A program made the translations under genes and the position numbers. Positions 30,937-34,575 of a stretch of DNA of 34,575 nucleotides are shown in pieces. The notes under the pieces were generated by a model, which had not been told where the DNA came from, did not search any database, and worked only from the letters and a program-made list of their open reading frames with translations. How positions within the stretch are numbered: the stretch's first letter is position 1; every line of letters starts with the position of its first letter. Source of the stretch: Catenaria anguillulae PL171 (taxonomy: Eukaryota; Blastocladiomycota; Blastocladiomycetes; Blastocladiales; Catenariaceae); contig MCFL01000255.1 in the NCBI GenBank assembly GCA_002102555.1, positions 1-34,575 on the forward strand, in the 5' to 3' direction.

Positions 30937-33900
30937 TCAAGCACGCTTGGATCCCGTGGGCGGTGGCGATCGCAGTGTTGCACCACCACCCACAACCGGA
31001 CTATTTGCCTGGCTCGCCGCAATTGGTGGGAGCGGAAACCCAAGCGCACTCGCCAAACTGGACGCCGTGTGCGTCGTCGCAGACGAGCCCGGGGGCGACA
31101 TGAGTCGTGCGCGCTTTGCTAAGCTCGGACCAACCCCTGCCGATGATGATGCCCACGACGACGCATGCGGAGGCGGACTACGAACGCTCCCACCTCGCAA
31201 TGCGAGCTCTGGCGGAGACGACGAACGCGACGACAATGGCGGCGGCGGAACCAACGGCGCGTGAAGGGACGATGAATCGGACGATGCGACCCGCACTTGC
31301 CGAACAACAATGCCACCGGGTTTGACTTGGACAGAGGCGGTGGCTGGAGCTGGCGGTCTTGCGCTGCCCCCACCACCGCCGGTGCCAGCAGGCTTGCTCA
31401 CGGCGGGCGTGCCCGGGGAACTTGGCGTCACGGCCTGGTGCACCGTCTCGTGCTTGACGACCTCGTCCACAACGGGCGGCTTGGACGGCTGCGGAGGCGC
31501 AGGCAGCGGGGGTGGCGCAACGACCGGTGGGGGCATGAATGCAAACGAAATGAGTGCGCCCGTGGGCACAAACGATTTGCGGGTGTTGCGAAGCTGTGCC
31601 TGGCGCTCAGCAGCACTGGCCGCCAATGTTGATGCAGACGGGCGCGACACGCTGTTAACTGCCACGGCCGATGGGAGAGGTTCTGCGAGCGGTAGTTTTG
31701 GGACTCGCACTGACGTGACGACATGCACAGGCGATCCAGGTGGGACGGGTGCACTTGCCATTCCTGCGGGTGGTGCCGGTGCAACCGCCGGCACAGGTGT
31801 TGCGGCTACGGCCTCGCCCGATTCAGACACGGGTGCCGTGGATGCCTGTAGCCCCTGAGGGGGCTGAGCGATGGCAGCCGCAGCGGCCGCCCTCGCCGCC
31901 GCCCGCTTGCGCTGCTTGCTCTCAAACTCGTGCCAATGATCGGCATCGTCCAACCCCTCCAACAATGCCTTTGGCGGCTCGGGTTTGGGCATTTCGCTGA
32001 CAAACCAGGCGTGTGCCAAAGCGGCCTCGGCCGTTGGCCGCTTGTCGGGCGTGACTTGCAAGAGAGAGTCCATGAGCTCGAGCACGCCATCGGCGGGCGC
32101 CTTGTCATCGGGAAACGCTTGGCGGACCGTGTCGGCAAACACCTCAAGCAACCTGCGTGGTTTCGCCACAGCAGGCCGTACGAGCGGCCACCATGGCAAG
32201 TTTTCCACGTCGGGCCACGCGCGCGCATCTGGCGTGCCGCACGTGCGAAACACAAGGTCGAGCTGGGAGAGCTCGTCCGTGCCCGGAAACGCTGGCCGCG
32301 ACACAAACAGTTCGAGCAAGATGCATCCCGTGGACCACAAGTCGACCTCGCCGCCATACTGAGTCCCGCCAAGCAACAGTTCGGGCGGCCGATACCAAAG
32401 CGTGATGACACGGTTGGTCAAGTCGACCGCGCGCGTGTTTGCAGCCGACTGGCCGTGGGGGACGATGGCACGCGCAAGCCCGAAATCCGCCAGCTTGAGC
32501 TGGCCCGACCGGTTGAGCAGCAAGTTGGACCCTTTGACGTCGCGGTGCACAATGCCGCGCCGGTGCAAGAATGCAAGTCCGAGAAGCAATTGCTGCACCA
32601 AGCTCTTGACATGTGCCAAGGTAAACTTGACGCTCGGATGATGCAAAATGCCCGCCAGGTCGTGCTGCATGTACTCAAACACCATGTACACATAGGTCGG
32701 TGCGCCGCCCACGGCCATGCCCGGGGTGGTTTCAAGGGCAATGTCGAGCAGTGACACCACATTGGCCGACGAAATGCGTTGCAGCAGCTGCAGTTCGCGC
32801 ACGGCAGTGATGGGGAACCCGTCGCGCGTCGACTCGATCCGCACGCGTTTGAGCGCCACCAGTGTGCCTGTACGGCGTTGGCGCGCGCGAAATACTTTGC
32901 CATACGTGCCTTCGCCCACTTGCGCGAGCGTTTCGTATTCTTCAGGGCCCGTGGGCTCTGCTGACGCGGGTGCGAGTGCGGGTGCGGGTGCGGGTGCGGG
33001 GACGAGTGGGGTGGCGGTTGACGACGAAGACGACGACGGGCGGGTCGACATGGGCGGACGCATTGGCCTGGCCGACTTTGCACCGGACGACGACAAATGC
33101 GAGGCTGCATGGGCATGCGGATGCGGCGGCGAAAGCAATTCGCCATCTTCCGATGCTGATGCCGACGCCGCCTCACGCGCGTGCGGATGCAAAGTCCCCG
33201 CCGCGTTTGCATTTGAAACGCGGCGGTCGCTCGTACTGCGTGACCCATGTGCCACATGCTTGTTCGATCTCGCTCGGCCGCCGTGCTCGTACACGCTCCC
33301 CCAATCGTCATCACCACCCGTGTTGCCACGTGTCCCCGCGCGCCCGCCAGGGCCATGCCCGTTGCCCGCACGTCGGGACCGTGGTGGGGGGCTCGACACC
33401 ATGTACATGTCGCGGTCGCGCGACTTGCTGCGCGCATGTGGGTGCGAAGAGGCTGCCGAAGACATGGGTCGGCGCGGGCTGCGGCTGCGCGACGGCTTGT
33501 GGTGCCTTGCCCATGACGATGAAGGTCCAGGGCCCGTGCTGCCTCTTGCAGAGCGCAAGCTATTGTTGTTGGAGGAGCCGTATGCTGAGCGTGATGACGC
33601 TCCGCCATGCGCGCCGCTCCTCGACGCGGACGACGACGGGTAGGTAGTCGGTGGAGCGGTGGCAGAGCTGGGCGGCGGGCTTCTGCTTCTGCTTCTGCTT
33701 CTGCTGCGGCTTAGGGTCCGGCTGCGGCTGCTTGACCTCGACCGCGACCGGGATCGGCCTCGGGAGGCTCCAGTGATCGGGTACGACTCGGGCGGTTGGC
33801 GATTGCGATGCCACTGAGAGGTGGAGGATGGGCCGCCGTAAGCAAAGTCATGTTGCTGGTGGGGATATGGATTGCTGCTGGGCGAAGGCTGGTACGAGGA

Positions 33901-34044
33901 CGACGTTGAAGGGATGTAGGATGATCGATTCCCGCCGCCGTTGGATGATGCCGAGGTGGGCCCGCTGCCTGCCCAGTGGGTCGACGAGAGTGGGCCGGTG
34001 GCGGCGGGGACGCGATCGCGATCGGGAACGGCGGCCGTGCCGAG
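30937..34044 (-). CDS. CTK1: Ctk1/CDK12-like CTD kinase with RS-rich N-terminus
   Basis: Cyclin-dependent kinase of the family that phosphorylates Ser2 of the RNA polymerase II tail. Counting from 33558, the kinase domain covers about residues 207-520: GEGTYGKVF, VALKRVRIE, the cyclin helix GFPITAVRELQLL, VFEYMQHDLAGIL, HRDVKGSNLLL, DFGLARA and NRVITLWYRPPELLLGGTQY. The region after the kinase (PKPEPPKALLEGLDDADHWH, then ESKQRKR) matches the Ctk1/CDK12 extension and separates it from Cdk9/Bur1. The N-terminal region has RSRSRSRS blocks (33660-33770), like CDK12. The C-terminal 300 residues are Pro, Ala and Ser. The frame is open to 34044, but its first in-frame ATG is only at 33465. An ATG at 34048, also followed by RSRSRSR codons, is one base out of frame. 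The 5' structure is unresolved. Confidence 0.88.
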   Translation of the reverse strand, partial: LGTAAVPDRDRVPAATGPLSSTHWAGSGPTSASSNGGGNRSSYIPSTSSSYQPSPSSNPYPHQQHDFAYGGPSSTSQWHRNRQPPESYPITGASRGRSRSRSRSSSRSRTLSRSRSRSRSRSPPPSSATAPPTTYPSSSASRSGAHGGASSRSAYGSSNNNSLRSARGSTGPGPSSSWARHHKPSRSRSPRRPMSSAASSHPHARSKSRDRDMYMVSSPPPRSRRAGNGHGPGGRAGTRGNTGGDDDWGSVYEHGGRARSNKHVAHGSRSTSDRRVSNANAAGTLHPHAREAASASASEDGELLSPPHPHAHAASHLSSSGAKSARPMRPPMSTRPSSSSSSTATPLVPAPAPAPALAPASAEPTGPEEYETLAQVGEGTYGKVFRARQRRTGTLVALKRVRIESTRDGFPITAVRELQLLQRISSANVVSLLDIALETTPGMAVGGAPTYVYMVFEYMQHDLAGILHHPSVKFTLAHVKSLVQQLLLGLAFLHRRGIVHRDVKGSNLLLNRSGQLKLADFGLARAIVPHGQSAANTRAVDLTNRVITLWYRPPELLLGGTQYGGEVDLWSTGCILLELFVSRPAFPGTDELSQLDLVFRTCGTPDARAWPDVENLPWWPLVRPAVAKPRRLLEVFADTVRQAFPDDKAPADGVLELMDSLLQVTPDKRPTAEAALAHAWFVSEMPKPEPPKALLEGLDDADHWHEFESKQRKRAAARAAAAAAIAQPPQGLQASTAPVSESGEAVAATPVPAVAPAPPAGMASAPVPPGSPVHVVTSVRVPKLPLAEPLPSAVAVNSVSRPSASTLAASAAERQAQLRNTRKSFVPTGALISFAFMPPPVVAPPPLPAPPQPSKPPVVDEVVKHETVHQAVTPSSPGTPAVSKPAGTGGGGGSARPPAPATASVQVKPGGIVVRQVRVASSDSSSLHAPLVPPPPLSSRSSSPPELALRGGSVRSPPPHASSWASSSAGVGPSLAKRARLMSPPGSSATTHTASSLASALGFPLPPIAASQANSPVVGGGATLRSPPPTGSKRA

Positions 34045-34575
34045 TCATGACGGATTGAATCGAAGGAGTTAGTCTACACACACGGACGTAAATTGTACAC
34101 GACGTCAATACACATGGCCTTCATTATCGGCAAGTCATGCTCCTGCTGCTGCTCGTGAAATACAATGGGATGAGTGAGGACGATTTTCAGGAAGGAAGCG
34201 CAAATAGTGTCGTGTGTGGTAACTTCTATAGTATTGTATTATTGACGCCCCTCACAGAGCCCCTCGCAGACCATTGTGCGGCGAGGATGAAAAGTGCTCA
34301 AGTGACCGACAACAAGTGACGACAAAGCAAAGGAAGGAAGTCTGCGAAACGACAGGGTTTGTGCAAAGCAGCCGACAACAGGAGGAAGGGGTGAAAGGAA
34401 GGGTTTGATGGATTGGCACAGTGTTTGGACGTTGGACTGTGCCATGCAATGCAATGGCAGAAACAGGGCGACCGGATAGGGAGAAAATGTAGCCGCAAGC
34501 AGCGATGGTGGAGCATGACAGCCAAATGCGACCAGAGTAAGCAAGGTCAGGGAACGAACCTACCACGTGGACGTA
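34045..34575. other. Intergenic, right edge
   Basis: About 530 bases upstream of the kinase gene, expected to hold its promoter. No coding or RNA gene was recognised. Confidence 0.4.

Noticed and set aside
7948-33558. Phosphatase, PCL cyclin and Ctk1-like kinase as a cell-cycle gene cluster
   Set aside because: They are far apart, on different strands and separated by unrelated genes; co-location is probably chance.

Overview
The window is nuclear DNA from a eukaryote, most likely a chitin-walled, early-diverging (zoosporic) fungus such as a chytrid or a blastocladiomycete. The evidence is intron-split genes with short introns (about 60-116 bases in most cases), a GPI-type GH18 chitinase, a Pho80-type (PCL) cyclin, a Ctk1-type kinase and a cytosolic ornithine aminotransferase of fungal character. 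Against these stand a two-bundle transmembrane adenylyl cyclase of the animal type and a GTPBP1-type GTPase, neither typical of Dikarya. The taxonomic placement is inference. Exon boundaries below were worked out by hand from splice sites, reading phase and family alignment; nearly every model closes to a whole number of codons.

Layout, left to right. 1200-3044 (+) chitinase; 4434-5234 (+) a short, apparently inactive zinc-type alcohol dehydrogenase relative; 5769-7544 (+) beta-tubulin with an unusual long tail; 7948-9018 (-) a CDKN3/KAP-like phosphatase; 9491-14626 (+) the adenylyl cyclase (nine exons, one of 20 bases); 14802-16604 (+) a dCache membrane sensor without an output domain; 16908-19466 (-) GTPBP1-like GTPase; about 19926-21633 (+) an unrecognised helical protein with a Gln/Pro tail; 21634-24469 a long gene-poor stretch with a 58-base direct repeat, a 24-base perfect palindrome and a CT-rich leader; 24470-26419 (+) PCL cyclin; 27558-28970 (+) ornithine aminotransferase; 29727-30697 (+) short-chain dehydrogenase in four exons; 30937-34044 (-) Ctk1/CDK12-like kinase with an RS-rich N-terminus.

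How the genes relate. Most are independent housekeeping genes. The one pair that looks functionally linked is the adenylyl cyclase and the dCache sensor: same strand, 175 bases apart, one a membrane cAMP producer and the other a membrane ligand-sensing module that lacks its own enzyme. Three cell-cycle or transcription-kinase regulators (KAP phosphatase, PCL cyclin, Ctk1-like kinase) lie in the window but are dispersed, so no cluster is claimed. No transposon, virus-like element, CRISPR array, rRNA or tRNA gene was recognised.
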